DNA of 64,000 bases from Desulfovibrio sp. UCD-KL4C (GTDB lineage Bacteria > Desulfobacterota > Desulfovibrionia > Desulfovibrionales > Desulfovibrionaceae), in assembly GCF_006210265.1 (NCBI RefSeq), contig NZ_VCNC01000003.1:1-64000 (forward strand), written 5' to 3'. Of the stretch, positions 8,102-18,189 are shown piece after piece. The position numbers were made by a program, and so were the translations under genes. Each line of letters starts with the position of its first letter. The first letter of the stretch is position 1. Below the pieces are notes generated by a model. The model had not been told where the DNA came from, made no database searches, and saw only the letters and a program-made list of their open reading frames with translations.

Positions 8102-10258
8102 ATGTTGCGTTTCTTATTCGTTGCATTGTCAATGGTGCTTCTTAGCTATACTCCTTCTTTTGCTGAAGGATGGCTTTCTATTGCCCTAGCAGAAGTAGGC
8201 ACTGCTAATCTTGACAGAATATTAAATCTTATGGCTGGGATTATTATTTCAGTTCTTTTGATTTTTATAGTGTTCTTATTTCAGAACATTGTAAAAAGGC
8301 GAATGGTAGAGCAAGAATTGCAACGTGAACGTGATCTCATGGGCAGCATAATGGAAACTAGCCCGATGGGAATTACTGTAATGGATCAGAATGGTGTAAT
8401 TGTTTTTGCTAATGATCAGGCCGCAAGGGTTCATGGTCTTTCCAAAGATAATATGATTGGTTTAAAATATAATGATTCAAGTTTGAGAATTACCGCGCCT
8501 GATGGTTCAGCATTCCCGGAAGAACGGCTTGCTTTCAGCAGGGTGATGAAAATTAGAAATGCTGTTTTAGATGTTCGTCATGCTATTCATTGGGATGACG
8601 GGCGGCAGGTCTTGCTTTCAATCAATGCCTCTCCGCTCTTCGGTGCTAATGGTGATATTCAAAAAGTTGTTGCTACCGTTGAAGATATTACGACTAGAAA
8701 AAAAGTTGAAGAAGCGCTGAAGGATAGTGCTTATAGATTTAGATCATTAGTTAAAACAGCAGAAAGTGTGATAATTCTTCTTTCCCCTGACAGAAAAATT
8801 TTAGAGTTTAACCGATTGGCTGAAGATCTTTCCGGATGGAGCAGACATGAGGTCTTAGGGCGTGATTTCTTTGAGCTTTTTCTTCCGGAAAAGTCTTGGA
8901 GGGAAGCTTCAGAGCAATTGTCAACGGTTCTTAGTGGTAAGCCGTTGCGGTTGTTTGAAAATGAAATTCGAGTTCGCGGTGGTAAGTTTCTTACCATGCA
9001 ATGGTCGTTGTCCAGATTACTCGGAACCACTGGAGATCCGCTTGGTGTGCTTGCTGTTGGGCAGGACGTTACGGAACGTAATATTTTTGAAGCTGAGCTG
9101 CGTGAAGCCCGTGATGCTGCGGAAGAAGCAAACCGCGCAAAGAGTGAATTTCTGGCTAATATGAGTCATGAGATAAGAACTCCGATCAGTGCTATAATCG
9201 GGATGAGTGAACTGACTCTTTCTACCGATCTTGATGAAGACCAGAAAGGATATTTGGTTACTGTAAGAAAAGCTGCTGAATCTTTACTGAGCATTATTAA
9301 TGATATTTTAGATCTTTCTAAGATTGAAGCCCGCAAGATGGAGTTGCGACTTGAAGATTTTGATTTGTTTGAGATGCTTGAAAAGCAGAGATCCGTTTTA
9401 CGTGTTCAGGCTGAAGAAAAAGGAATTGAGCTTCGTACAACCATAAGCAAATCTGTAAGTAATTGTTATATAGGTGATAGTCTGCGGCTTGGGCAGATAT
9501 TAATGAACCTTGCAGGTAATTCTATAAAATTTACCGAAAAAGGGTATGTTGAAATTTCGGTTGAGAACATCGGTAGCTGGGAAGATGGAGAAATTTTACA
9601 GTTTAACGTAAAGGATACCGGAATCGGTATATCGGAAGATAAGGCAGAGAAGCTTTTTGAAAGTTTTGTACAACTCAATGCTGGATATTCCAAAAAACAT
9701 CCCGGTAGCGGTCTTGGTCTTGCTATCTCGCGGCAACTTGTTGAGATGATGGGCGGGAAGATTTCTTTTGTCAGCAAGGTCGGCTGGGGGAGTGAATTTA
9801 TATTTACGGTGAAGCTTAAGTTTAGCGAAGGCCCATGTACGGAAGAAGTTGTTATGCCGATAGAAGAGGAAGATTTTAGTAGATCAACTGCCGCCAGAAT
9901 TCTTCTGGCAGAAGATAATGCTACTAATCAGGTATTTATTTCTCATTTTCTTACTGAGCGTGGATTTAAGATAGAAACAGCTGAGAACGGAATAGAAGTT
10001 TTGGAGATGCTGGAAAGCTGCGACCCGTTCGATGTAATCTTGATGGATGTTCAAATGCCTGAGATGGATGGAGTGCAAGCCACTAAAAGAATAAGGGATG
10101 TCGGTAACGACATCCCTATAATTGCTTTGACTGCTTATGCAATGGAAGGGGATAAAGAAAAATTTCTGGATAGCGGTATGAATGCTTACGCTTCCAAGCC
10201 TGTTAATATTGATGAACTTGTCTTTTTGATAAACAAATATTTAACTGATTCAAAATGA
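8102..10258 (+). CDS. Membrane hybrid sensor histidine kinase (PAS-PAS-HisKA-HATPase-REC)
   Basis: The 718-aa kinase has a cleavable or anchor segment at residues 1-21, a transmembrane helix at about 42-64 (LMAGIIISVLLIFIVFLF), two PAS domains (about 80-200 and 210-335, each ending in a PAC-type VVATVEDITTRK or VLAVGQDVTERN), HisKA with the phospho-His in FLANMSHEIRTPISAI, HATPase with GNSIKFTEKG, DTGIGI and GSGLGLAIS, and a C-terminal receiver with ILMDVQMPEMDG. The periplasmic part is only about 20 residues, so sensing is probably intracellular through PAS. No partner regulator lies beside it. The Shine-Dalgarno is weak. Confidence 0.92.
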   Translation: MLRFLFVALSMVLLSYTPSFAEGWLSIALAEVGTANLDRILNLMAGIIISVLLIFIVFLFQNIVKRRMVEQELQRERDLMGSIMETSPMGITVMDQNGVIVFANDQAARVHGLSKDNMIGLKYNDSSLRITAPDGSAFPEERLAFSRVMKIRNAVLDVRHAIHWDDGRQVLLSINASPLFGANGDIQKVVATVEDITTRKKVEEALKDSAYRFRSLVKTAESVIILLSPDRKILEFNRLAEDLSGWSRHEVLGRDFFELFLPEKSWREASEQLSTVLSGKPLRLFENEIRVRGGKFLTMQWSLSRLLGTTGDPLGVLAVGQDVTERNIFEAELREARDAAEEANRAKSEFLANMSHEIRTPISAIIGMSELTLSTDLDEDQKGYLVTVRKAAESLLSIINDILDLSKIEARKMELRLEDFDLFEMLEKQRSVLRVQAEEKGIELRTTISKSVSNCYIGDSLRLGQILMNLAGNSIKFTEKGYVEISVENIGSWEDGEILQFNVKDTGIGISEDKAEKLFESFVQLNAGYSKKHPGSGLGLAISRQLVEMMGGKISFVSKVGWGSEFIFTVKLKFSEGPCTEEVVMPIEEEDFSRSTAARILLAEDNATNQVFISHFLTERGFKIETAENGIEVLEMLESCDPFDVILMDVQMPEMDGVQATKRIRDVGNDIPIIALTAYAMEGDKEKFLDSGMNAYASKPVNIDELVFLINKYLTDSK

Positions 10259-10273
10259 TATTATTTTAAACTG

Positions 10274-10696
10274 TTATTGTTCCATTTCTTGTGCTTTATC
10301 GATATTTCCAACCAAATCTTTGTGTAGAATTTTTGCTATTTGTTCTTTAAATTCCACCAGTTCTTTTTCGTTGATTCCGGAGATAATTTGTTCTTCTGAA
10401 GTGATTTCGTCAAAACCGATAGGAAGTGAACATATGAGGTGAATTCCTATTTTTTTACCGTCAACATCAACAGTTCCTAGTATATTAGATTTTTTAATTT
10501 TTTTCCTGACAGACTGAGGAAGATTAGGGACGTTAAGAAGGCTTTCTCTAGGGTAGAAAATATAACCGAATAAGAAGTGATCACTTTTAAATGCATCGTT
10601 TTGGAAGCCGCTATTCATATCAAGGCCGCTGGCTTTAGTGGTTTCGAGCATCTTCATTATGTCTGAAGCAATACTTTCTGCATAACCTTTGTCCAT
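10274..10696 (-). CDS. Hypothetical cytosolic protein (140 aa)
   Basis: I do not recognise this protein. A frame exists from a TTG at 10711, but that codon lies in the Shine-Dalgarno GGAGGG; the ATG at 10696 is 7 bases beyond it and starts MDKGYAESIASDIMKML. The core (FLFGYIFYPRESL, GTVDVDGKKIGIHLICSLP) looks like a small mixed alpha/beta domain with an acidic C-terminal helix (EKELVEFKEQIAKIL). It has no signal peptide. Its stop is only 15 bases from that of the convergent hybrid kinase. Confidence 0.72.
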   Translation of the reverse strand: MDKGYAESIASDIMKMLETTKASGLDMNSGFQNDAFKSDHFLFGYIFYPRESLLNVPNLPQSVRKKIKKSNILGTVDVDGKKIGIHLICSLPIGFDEITSEEQIISGINEKELVEFKEQIAKILHKDLVGNIDKAQEMEQ

Positions 10697-10800
10697 TTCT
10701 ATACCCTCCAAAAAAGTATTTTTATAGTCTTGCTGTTTTTACTTAGGCACGTCATAGCAGTGCTCTGGAAAAGAAATCAATCACTTGCAAGGTATGAATG

Positions 10801-11322
10801 TCAAGACTTTAAGAATGTTTGAGCAAATTTGCTTTCGATGCTGCTTTTTCCAAAGGGTTTAAAAATTGAAATCCATACCAACATTAGAAGACACCCGAAA
10901 ACCATGAATGCAGTTATTTCGTTTAAAAGCTGGCTTCTTAAGTATTCAGGAGTCTGCAAGGCCATGAGCTTAATACTTCCGGAAATTGCGCTCATCCGTT
11001 CGAGCCACGGCATGTAAAAGAGAAATCCAAAAGTTATGAACCCAACATTCACAACCCATTTAATTATAACCCATCTGAACTTAAAAAAGCCCCATGAGGT
11101 TTTCCACGCAAAGATGAATCCGGTAATAAAACATCCTAACGCTCCGGATGTTACAACATACTTATCTATTATTTTAAGACAGATGTCCCTAGCATAGAGT
11201 TCTCCCCCGGAGTTCGGAGTGAACATGCAGTGGAGCAGTACCATTGAGAGTGCGCCACCTCCCCAGAGACATGCACTCAGCATATGAAATGCTTTAACCC
11301 ATTTTGCAGATTGCGGTGTCAT
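10801..11322 (-). CDS. Four-helix integral membrane protein, possibly DUF2269-like
   Basis: This 173-aa protein has about four transmembrane helices (starting FHMLSACLWGGGALSMVLLHCMF, then GALGCFITGFIFAW, WVVNVGFITFGFLFYM, ITAFMVFGCLLMLVWISIF). The spacing and early His/Gly pattern resemble small DUF2269-type membrane proteins of unknown role. It starts 10 bases after the stop of the 1380-aa hybrid kinase and is probably in its operon. No strong Shine-Dalgarno is visible, so translation may depend on coupling. Confidence 0.75.
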   Translation of the reverse strand: MTPQSAKWVKAFHMLSACLWGGGALSMVLLHCMFTPNSGGELYARDICLKIIDKYVVTSGALGCFITGFIFAWKTSWGFFKFRWVIIKWVVNVGFITFGFLFYMPWLERMSAISGSIKLMALQTPEYLRSQLLNEITAFMVFGCLLMLVWISIFKPFGKSSIESKFAQTFLKS

Positions 11323-11332
11323 GTTTATACCA

Positions 11333-14300
11333 CTATTTTTTCATTTTATTATATAATTTCAGGATTTTTTGCGTAAGAACTGCTTGCTTAATAGGTTTGG
11401 ACAGGAACTCGTCAGCTCCGGCATTTATGCATTTGTTTCTATGTTCAGCAGAGGCATGAGCCGTTAGAGCAATTACTCCTGTACGTATACCATGAGTCTT
11501 TTTTTCAAATATTCTGAATTGTCTTAAGAACTCATAGCCATCCATTACGGGCATTTCCATATCCATTAAAATAATATCAAATTTATCATTCAGGGCAAGT
11601 TTAAGACCTTCTTCTCCATTTGAGGCCATTACCAAAGTCACATGAGAGCTCTTAAGAAAGTGCCGGATTAATTCTCTATTAGGAATATTATCTTCCGTCA
11701 GAAGAATCCTCATTTGTGGAAGTATTATTTTACTTCTTCCGGCTAAACTTTTCGATTCATCAGGATTTATATTCAGTATATCCAAGATTGTGCGGAGAAA
11801 TTGTCTTTGCATTATAGGCTTAGTTGTTCCTGCCTGAATAAGTTTGTTGTCAATAAGCTTTCTGTCAAAGCTTGGACCGCGTCCGAGAAGCATCACCGGA
11901 GGAATGGATTCGCTTGCAGCTTGAAGAGACTGAAGCATGTTGATTCCGTTTTCAATATTAAGGTCAAGAATTATCATGTCCGCTTGATCTACTTGCGGGG
12001 ATAACAGAAGTGCTTTTAATGAATTTGCATTAGTGCACGGAGTTGTCGTTGCTTTGAAATAGTTGAGCTTTTCACATATAGAATCAAGCGTCTTATAATT
12101 ATTTGATGCAACAATGATATTAATGTCAGCTAAGTCTGGTTTAAGGAAAGACTCAGACTCACGGTCTCTAGGCAGTGGAAGAGTTACTTCAAAAGTGCTT
12201 CCCTTGCCTTGAATGCTTTCAGCTGAGATTATTCCTCCCATGAGCTCTGTCAGTTTTTTACTGATAGAAAGGCCAAGTCCGGATCCACCGAATTTTCTAG
12301 TGGTAGATGAATCCGCTTGCGAAAACGGAGCAAAAATAGCTTCGAGGTTCTCATTAGTGATTCCGACTCCTGTATCTTCAATAGAAAAAGTTAGATTGTC
12401 AGGATGGTTAGAGCTTGGAGTGCGAGAAACAGTAAGGCTGACATCTCCGCCTGAAGTGAATTTAACAGCGTTGGAAAGGATATTAAGGATTATCTGGCGT
12501 AATCTTGTAGGGTCGCCGATAACAAATTCAGGCACATCCGGTTTATATCTGCATATTAACTCAATATTACGTGCTGTTGCTGCTGCGGATTGAAGGTAAA
12601 GAATCGATTCAACTTCTTGCAGCAGGTCAATGGGAATTGCTTCAAGCATAACGTGTTCTGCTTCAAGCTTTGAAAAGTCAAGGATATCGTTGATAATTGA
12701 TAACAGTATTTCACCGGAAGATTCGAAAATATGGACGTATTCTTCCTGCTCATCATTAAGCTCAGTTTCCTTGAGCAGGTCGGCAATCCCGATAATAGAG
12801 TTGAGTGGAGTGCGGATTTCATGGCTCATACTTGCCAGAAATGAACTTTTAGCTTTATTGGCATCCTCGGCCTTTATAATGGCTTTCTCTAACTCTTCTT
12901 CAGTCTTCATGTGTTCTGCTATCTCAGTGTTCAAGTCAGCCGTTTTTTCTTCCACCTGTTCAGACAGGGTTTTCTTTTGTTTTTCGATTACTTTAATACG
13001 GAAGTGCGTTAAAGCAAAAATGCTTATAAAGATTAGAAGAATAATTCCGGTTATAAACCACCATGTTCTCCAGATAGGCGGAGTTATATTAATTATGATA
13101 GATGTGCCGGTTTCGTTCCAGATTCCGTCGCTGTTAGAAGCTTTTACTCGGAAAATGTAGCTGCCATGGTTAAAGTTTGTAAAAGTTGCGGTCCCGTCTG
13201 CGGCGTCAAGCCAGCGGTCGTTAAAACCTTCAAGTTTATATTTATATTTATTTAACTTTGGATTTTGGTAATCAAGAGCTGCAAAATTAAAACTGAACAT
13301 TGCATCTTTCCATGACAGCGTAATCTCTTTAGTTTCCGTAATGTTTGTCGGCAGCTTTACTGGGCTGTTAAGGACACTCAAAGCTGTGATAACTACGGGA
13401 GGAGGGGTGGGATTTATTTTTATATTGCTCGGATAAAACATATTCATCCCGTTAAGTCCGCCAAAGTATATTCTGCCACTCTGCCCTTTATTGTATGAAT
13501 TTATCCAGAATTCTATGCCTTGCAATCCGTCAGAAATTCCAAAGTTTAATATGTTACCGTTTCTAGGGTCCAGACGGGAAATTCCTTTGAATGTGGAAAC
13601 CCATATAGCACCGCGGCTGTCAAGACAGAGTCCCTGAATACCGTCGTTCGCAAAACCGTCTTTTTGCGTGTATCTGGTAAATAGTTTTGTTGCAGGGTCA
13701 AATCTATTGAGTCCTTCATCGGTTCCTATCCATAGAGAACCGTCAGCTGCTTCTGCAATGGGAGTCACTCTGTTGTTGGATATGGAACTAAGGTCATCTG
13801 GATTATTTTTGTGATGAATAAATGTTCCGCTGGCTCTATCCATCAAATCAAGCCCCGCATTTGTACAGATCCAAAAGTTCTTTTTGCTGTCTTCAAAAAT
13901 GTTACGCACTCTATCATGCGCTAAGCTATCTGGATTAGAGGATGAGTGATGGTAGAGCTTAAAGTTACCGTTTTTAGGATTAAGTCTATTCAGTCCTTTT
14001 TTACTTGTTCCTATCCAGATATATCCTTGGCTGCCTTCAGTAATCCACCAGATGTTATTTTGGCTGATAGAATTTTTGTTTTTTTTATCGCGCTTATATA
14101 CGGTTTTGATTCCGCTTTTTTTATCAAAAACGAATACGCCGTTTTTACGTGTTCCAACCCATATCAATCCTTTAGAATCCTGGAAGATACAATTTATTCT
14201 GTCTCCAGGAATGTTCCATGGTTTTGGTGATTTGTTATTAAAATTATTAAGTACTCCCGTTTGTGGATTGTATGAGCTTAAGCCGTTTTTATAAGTACCG

Positions 14301-15475
14301 ATCCAGACAAGACCTTCCTGATCTTCAAGAATTGCACTGACTTCTTTTCCCGGCAGTGATTCTTTTTTGCTCGGCTGGTGTCTAATAATTTCAAAAGCCT
14401 GCATTTTAGGTGTCAGTTTACTCAGTCCGTTCGCGTAAGTTCCAATCCATAAAACTCCTGAAAGATCTTCCTTTATTTTAGTGACTTTGTTGTCACTGAG
14501 GCTTTGTGGGTCAAGCTGATTATGTTTAAAAAATGAAAATTTCATTTTTTCAGGTTCAGCTTCGGTCGTTTCAGGATTGCTTTTGGCAAGCCCTTCGATG
14601 GTTCCGATCCATATATTTCCGGCTCTATCCTTAAATATATCGTTTATTTCTAATGAATTGAATATTGTTTTAAAAGTTTGTTTTTCAGTATCGAGAATAG
14701 CTAGTCCTTTCTTGGTTCCTATCCATAGTTGATTTTTTTTATTCTGGTAAAAGCAAAGGACGGTATCACCGCAAAGAGTTGTGGTATCGGAAGGGGAGCT
14801 AAAATAGTGTTTGAACTGATGATTTTTTTCAGCATAAAAATTCAGCCCTTTGGCTGTTCCTATCCATAATCTTCCTTGCATATCTTCATAAATAGAACGT
14901 ATCTCATTGCTGCTGATGCTGGTCTGGTTATCTGCATGTTGGAAATTTTTGAAAGTACGTGAGGTCCTATCAAAGAGATTAAGTCCGTTTTCAGTGCCTA
15001 TCCATAACAGCCCTTTAGAGTCTTCATATATACAATTGACGGTTTTCCCAGAAATAGAATTTGGATTATCTTTATCAGGTGTGAAGTGTGAAAAAGTATC
15101 TGCTTTTCGGTTGTATGCATTCAGACCGCCGCTTTTTGTTCCTACCCAAAGGACGCCTGAACTGTCTTCATATAATGCTCTGATATTTCCATCAGAAATA
15201 GAATCAGGCGATTTCGATTTCGTATAAATCTTCATATGACGCCCATCGTATCTGTTCAGGCCGTCATATGTTCCGAACCATAAGAACCCTTTGGAATCCT
15301 GTAACATACATAAAATAGAAGATTGCGACAATCCTTGATCCAAAGAAAGTCGTTCAAATCTAAGGTCTTCTTGAAAAGCTGATGCCGGGACAGTTCCACA
15401 AAGACAGAAAAACAGTGTGATAACTATGGTCGCGCTTTTGAACCTGTTTTGGGAGGGTAAATATGTATTCATCAT
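11333..15475 (-). CDS. Two-component hybrid sensor with periplasmic beta-propellers (one-component HTCS-like)
   Basis: The 1380-aa protein starts with a signal peptide (about 1-33). Residues about 35-680 are tandem two-component-regulator propeller repeats of the type ILCMLQDSKGFLWFGTYDGL, recurring about every 40-50 residues, and form periplasmic beta-propellers that bind ligand. A Y_Y_Y domain follows (KYKYKLEGFNDRWLDA...FRVKASNSDGIWNE), then a membrane helix (WWFITGIILLIFISIFAL), a coiled coil, HisKA (FLASMSHEIRTPLNSI), HATPase, a poorly conserved receiver lacking the acidic pair (INIIVASNNYK), and an intact C-terminal receiver (ILMDMEMPVMDG). Unlike Bacteroides hybrids it has no AraC output. 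The ligand, perhaps a polysaccharide, is unknown. Confidence 0.93.
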   Translation of the reverse strand: MMNTYLPSQNRFKSATIVITLFFCLCGTVPASAFQEDLRFERLSLDQGLSQSSILCMLQDSKGFLWFGTYDGLNRYDGRHMKIYTKSKSPDSISDGNIRALYEDSSGVLWVGTKSGGLNAYNRKADTFSHFTPDKDNPNSISGKTVNCIYEDSKGLLWIGTENGLNLFDRTSRTFKNFQHADNQTSISSNEIRSIYEDMQGRLWIGTAKGLNFYAEKNHQFKHYFSSPSDTTTLCGDTVLCFYQNKKNQLWIGTKKGLAILDTEKQTFKTIFNSLEINDIFKDRAGNIWIGTIEGLAKSNPETTEAEPEKMKFSFFKHNQLDPQSLSDNKVTKIKEDLSGVLWIGTYANGLSKLTPKMQAFEIIRHQPSKKESLPGKEVSAILEDQEGLVWIGTYKNGLSSYNPQTGVLNNFNNKSPKPWNIPGDRINCIFQDSKGLIWVGTRKNGVFVFDKKSGIKTVYKRDKKNKNSISQNNIWWITEGSQGYIWIGTSKKGLNRLNPKNGNFKLYHHSSSNPDSLAHDRVRNIFEDSKKNFWICTNAGLDLMDRASGTFIHHKNNPDDLSSISNNRVTPIAEAADGSLWIGTDEGLNRFDPATKLFTRYTQKDGFANDGIQGLCLDSRGAIWVSTFKGISRLDPRNGNILNFGISDGLQGIEFWINSYNKGQSGRIYFGGLNGMNMFYPSNIKINPTPPPVVITALSVLNSPVKLPTNITETKEITLSWKDAMFSFNFAALDYQNPKLNKYKYKLEGFNDRWLDAADGTATFTNFNHGSYIFRVKASNSDGIWNETGTSIIINITPPIWRTWWFITGIILLIFISIFALTHFRIKVIEKQKKTLSEQVEEKTADLNTEIAEHMKTEEELEKAIIKAEDANKAKSSFLASMSHEIRTPLNSIIGIADLLKETELNDEQEEYVHIFESSGEILLSIINDILDFSKLEAEHVMLEAIPIDLLQEVESILYLQSAAATARNIELICRYKPDVPEFVIGDPTRLRQIILNILSNAVKFTSGGDVSLTVSRTPSSNHPDNLTFSIEDTGVGITNENLEAIFAPFSQADSSTTRKFGGSGLGLSISKKLTELMGGIISAESIQGKGSTFEVTLPLPRDRESESFLKPDLADINIIVASNNYKTLDSICEKLNYFKATTTPCTNANSLKALLLSPQVDQADMIILDLNIENGINMLQSLQAASESIPPVMLLGRGPSFDRKLIDNKLIQAGTTKPIMQRQFLRTILDILNINPDESKSLAGRSKIILPQMRILLTEDNIPNRELIRHFLKSSHVTLVMASNGEEGLKLALNDKFDIILMDMEMPVMDGYEFLRQFRIFEKKTHGIRTGVIALTAHASAEHRNKCINAGADEFLSKPIKQAVLTQKILKLYNKMKK

Positions 15476-15599
15476 ATAGGTTTGTTAAGGTGATTTTTAA
15501 AAACAAAAAAAATATACTATTTCAATGTTATAAGCGCAACATCCACATGTGAATGTATGTTAAATATTTTATGTTTTGTTTAATCACAGTATTAGTTTT

Positions 15600-16799
15600 T
15601 TATTGGGATAGAATCAGTTTTATTCTTTTTAAAGCCCACTTTACCTGTTCCCTTGTTATTACTAGCGGAGGCGCAAATCTTATAATATTATTATGTGTCT
15701 CTTTGCATAACAATCCTTGCTCTTTCAGCTTTTCGCAATAATGTCTGGCTCCTCCTGATTCCTGCTTAAATTCAACGGCTAGTAGTAATCCTCTCCCTCT
15801 GACTTCTTTTATTTTATCGTTTTTAATTTCTTGCAACCCTGCTAAAAATAGTGCCCCAGTATCTCGTGCGTTATCAATCATATTTTCTTCTGTGAGAACT
15901 TTAAGCGCAGCACGGGCAACAGCGCATGCAAGAGGATTTCCTCCAAAGGTTGACCCATGTTCTCCCGGTTTAAGCACGCTTAGAACTTCAGAGTTGGATA
16001 GCACTGCTGAAATCGGATAGAATCCTCCGGAAAGGGCTTTGCCTATAAGCGTTAAATCTGCTTCGATACCTTCATGTTCTTCAGCTAATAATTTCCCTGT
16101 GCGTCCAAGTCCTGTCTGTATCTCATCCAGAATCAAAATTATATTATTTGCAGTACATATTTCTCTGACATGTTTAAAATACTCAGCCGGTGGAATTATT
16201 ACTCCAGCTTCTCCTTGGATGGGTTCCACTAGAAAGCCAACTGTGTTTGAGGTAATTGCTTTTTCTAGTGCTGCAAAGTCACCGAACGGGATAATTTTAA
16301 ACCCGGGTGTGAAAGGTCCGAACCCTTTTCTTGATATAGGGTCCGTTGAAAACCCGACAATCGTAATAGTTCTTCCATGAAAATTATCTGCACATACTAT
16401 TATTTCAGCACGATCTTCTGGTACTCCTTTGACAAGATAACCCCATTTTCTAACCGCTTTGATGGCTGTTTCAACAGCTTCAGCTCCGCTGTTCATAGGG
16501 AGGACTTTGTGCGATCTGGTTAGGGCGCATAGTTCTTTATAAAAAGGACCTAACTGATCATTTCTGAAGGCTCGTGAAGTCAAGGTAAGTTTTTCAGACT
16601 GATCAACCATGGCTTTTTTGATTTTTGGATTGCAGTGCCCTTGATTAACTGCTGAATATGCAGAGAGGCAGTCCATGTATTTTTTGCCATCAACATCCCA
16701 AACCCAAACACCTTCACCACGCTCAATAACAACTTCAAGAGGTTTATAGTTTTTCGCCCCGAATTCTTCTTCCAGTGCTATGTAGTCGGATTGTCGCAT
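15600..16799 (-). CDS. rocD: Ornithine aminotransferase
   Basis: This 399-aa class III PLP aminotransferase matches ornithine-oxo-acid transaminase, which makes glutamate-5-semialdehyde from ornithine and 2-oxoglutarate. Characteristic segments are [20 protein letters not shown], the PLP-phosphate [25 protein letters not shown], the Asp in [15 protein letters not shown] and the Schiff-base Lys in [12 protein letters not shown], followed by [17 protein letters not shown]. Length and start agree with the family, and AGGAG precedes ATG 16799. It stands alone, divergent from the REC/HD-GYP pair, with no arginase or proline genes nearby. Confidence 0.93.
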   Translation of the reverse strand: MRQSDYIALEEEFGAKNYKPLEVVIERGEGVWVWDVDGKKYMDCLSAYSAVNQGHCNPKIKKAMVDQSEKLTLTSRAFRNDQLGPFYKELCALTRSHKVLPMNSGAEAVETAIKAVRKWGYLVKGVPEDRAEIIVCADNFHGRTITIVGFSTDPISRKGFGPFTPGFKIIPFGDFAALEKAITSNTVGFLVEPIQGEAGVIIPPAEYFKHVREICTANNIILILDEIQTGLGRTGKLLAEEHEGIEADLTLIGKALSGGFYPISAVLSNSEVLSVLKPGEHGSTFGGNPLACAVARAALKVLTEENMIDNARDTGALFLAGLQEIKNDKIKEVRGRGLLLAVEFKQESGGARHYCEKLKEQGLLCKETHNNIIRFAPPLVITREQVKWALKRIKLILSQ

Positions 16800-17001
16800 T
16801 AGATCTCCTGATGTTTAAATATACTTTAAAATACTATAAATGGTACATGTTGACTAGGCATAGAAAATATTTTGAGTTCTTTACTATGCGTAATGTTCAA
16901 GTTTCTTTGTTTGTATGCAAAATAGCTGGAATGAGATTATTTTATGTGTAATATAGAGGTGCGAACATTTAAGATGAGGGTCGTTGCGAGGAGGATGTAA
17001 A

Positions 17002-18189
17002 ATGTACAAAGTTTTGTTTGTTGATGACGATGTAGCCAGTCATCTTCTATTCAAGCAGTTTCTTAAGAAGTTGCCGGAGGTAGCATGTGCTAATAATGGA
17101 GAAGAAGGGCTGCAGATTTTGAAAGATCGTGATGATTTCGCAGTTGTGATTTCTGATTATGATATGCCTGTAATGAATGGAATTGAATTTTTATCCAAAG
17201 CAAGAGATATGCATCCTCAAATGGTTCGTATACTGCTGAGCGGCAAGGCTGATCTTCAGGTCGCAGTTGAAGCTGTAAATGAATGCGATGTATTTAGATT
17301 ATTAACTAAACCGTGTTCATCTAAAATTTTAAAAATTGCTTTGCGTGATGCTTTTGAGCATTACCGTGTGATTACCGCAGAAAAAGAATTGATGGATAAA
17401 ACTGTTCGAAGTGTAATTCAGCTTGTAAGTGATGTTGCTTCATTATTGAAACCTGAAAGATATACTCGGACAGCGCGTATTTTACCTTTAGTTAAAGCTC
17501 TTTGCCGTAAGTTTAGTGAGGCTGATAGTTGGAGTACTGAAGTTGCAGCTGTTTTGTCAGTAGTAGGTTTTATTTTTTTGCCGGACCCAATTATGAAGAA
17601 GGTTGAAGAAGGTGAAGTGCTTTCAGGCAGTGATTATAAGACCTACTTATTACATACTCGCTACTCCTCAAAATTAATTTCAAGGATTCCACGTTTTGAA
17701 AATGTTGCGACGATACTGTCCTTGCAAGAAGCTGAATATCAAAAGGATCATGAATCTGTAGGATTTATTGATGATGAGGTTCCCTTAGGGGCTAGAATTT
17801 TGAAAGTAGTGTCTGACTATGATCGCTTGAGTTTAGGAGGGAGACCTAAAGGTGAAGTTATTTCTATGCTTAAAAGAAGAGCAAGTCGTTATGATCCAGC
17901 TGTGCTTAACAGTTTAATAGAAATTCTCGGAGATGAAGCTACATATTATATCAGGGAAGTCTACCCACTCGGTCTTGAGAAGGGGATGATTATTGCTCAA
18001 GATGTTTTTGCTGATATTAAAGGGCAGCGTGTAAAGTTTTTAGCAAAAGATCAGAAGCTTAGTGACGGAATGATAGACTATATTCATAAAAATTCAGAAA
18101 ACATTATGGATATTACCCAGAAGATAGTGATTCGTGAGGATCTTACTACTGAAAAAGTTACAGCCATTGATGATGGAGACTTGATGTGA
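17002..18189 (+). CDS. Response regulator with a degenerate HD-GYP-like output domain
   Basis: A TTG-started frame opens at 16984, but the ATG at 17002 lies 7 bases after GAGGAGG and begins MYKVLFVDDDVASH. The 395-aa protein has a receiver (VVISDYDMPVMNG, Lys in LLTKPC) and a region that aligns by pattern with HD-GYP while having lost its catalytic residues: the HD position reads VLSVVGFIFLPDPI, the HHExxDGxGYP position reads LSLQEAEYQKD, but GARILKVVSDYDRL is retained. It is therefore probably a non-catalytic regulator. Its stop overlaps the GTG start of the intact HD-GYP gene, so the two products are likely made and used together. Confidence 0.88.
   Translation: MYKVLFVDDDVASHLLFKQFLKKLPEVACANNGEEGLQILKDRDDFAVVISDYDMPVMNGIEFLSKARDMHPQMVRILLSGKADLQVAVEAVNECDVFRLLTKPCSSKILKIALRDAFEHYRVITAEKELMDKTVRSVIQLVSDVASLLKPERYTRTARILPLVKALCRKFSEADSWSTEVAAVLSVVGFIFLPDPIMKKVEEGEVLSGSDYKTYLLHTRYSSKLISRIPRFENVATILSLQEAEYQKDHESVGFIDDEVPLGARILKVVSDYDRLSLGGRPKGEVISMLKRRASRYDPAVLNSLIEILGDEATYYIREVYPLGLEKGMIIAQDVFADIKGQRVKFLAKDQKLSDGMIDYIHKNSENIMDITQKIVIREDLTTEKVTAIDDGDLM

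Noticed and set aside
13400-15300. Recurring similar sequences every 130-150 bases as a DNA repeat array
   Set aside because: They are the coding repeats of the periplasmic beta-propeller blades, variable in DNA and not tandem identical copies. No CRISPR-like regular spacers occur in the window.
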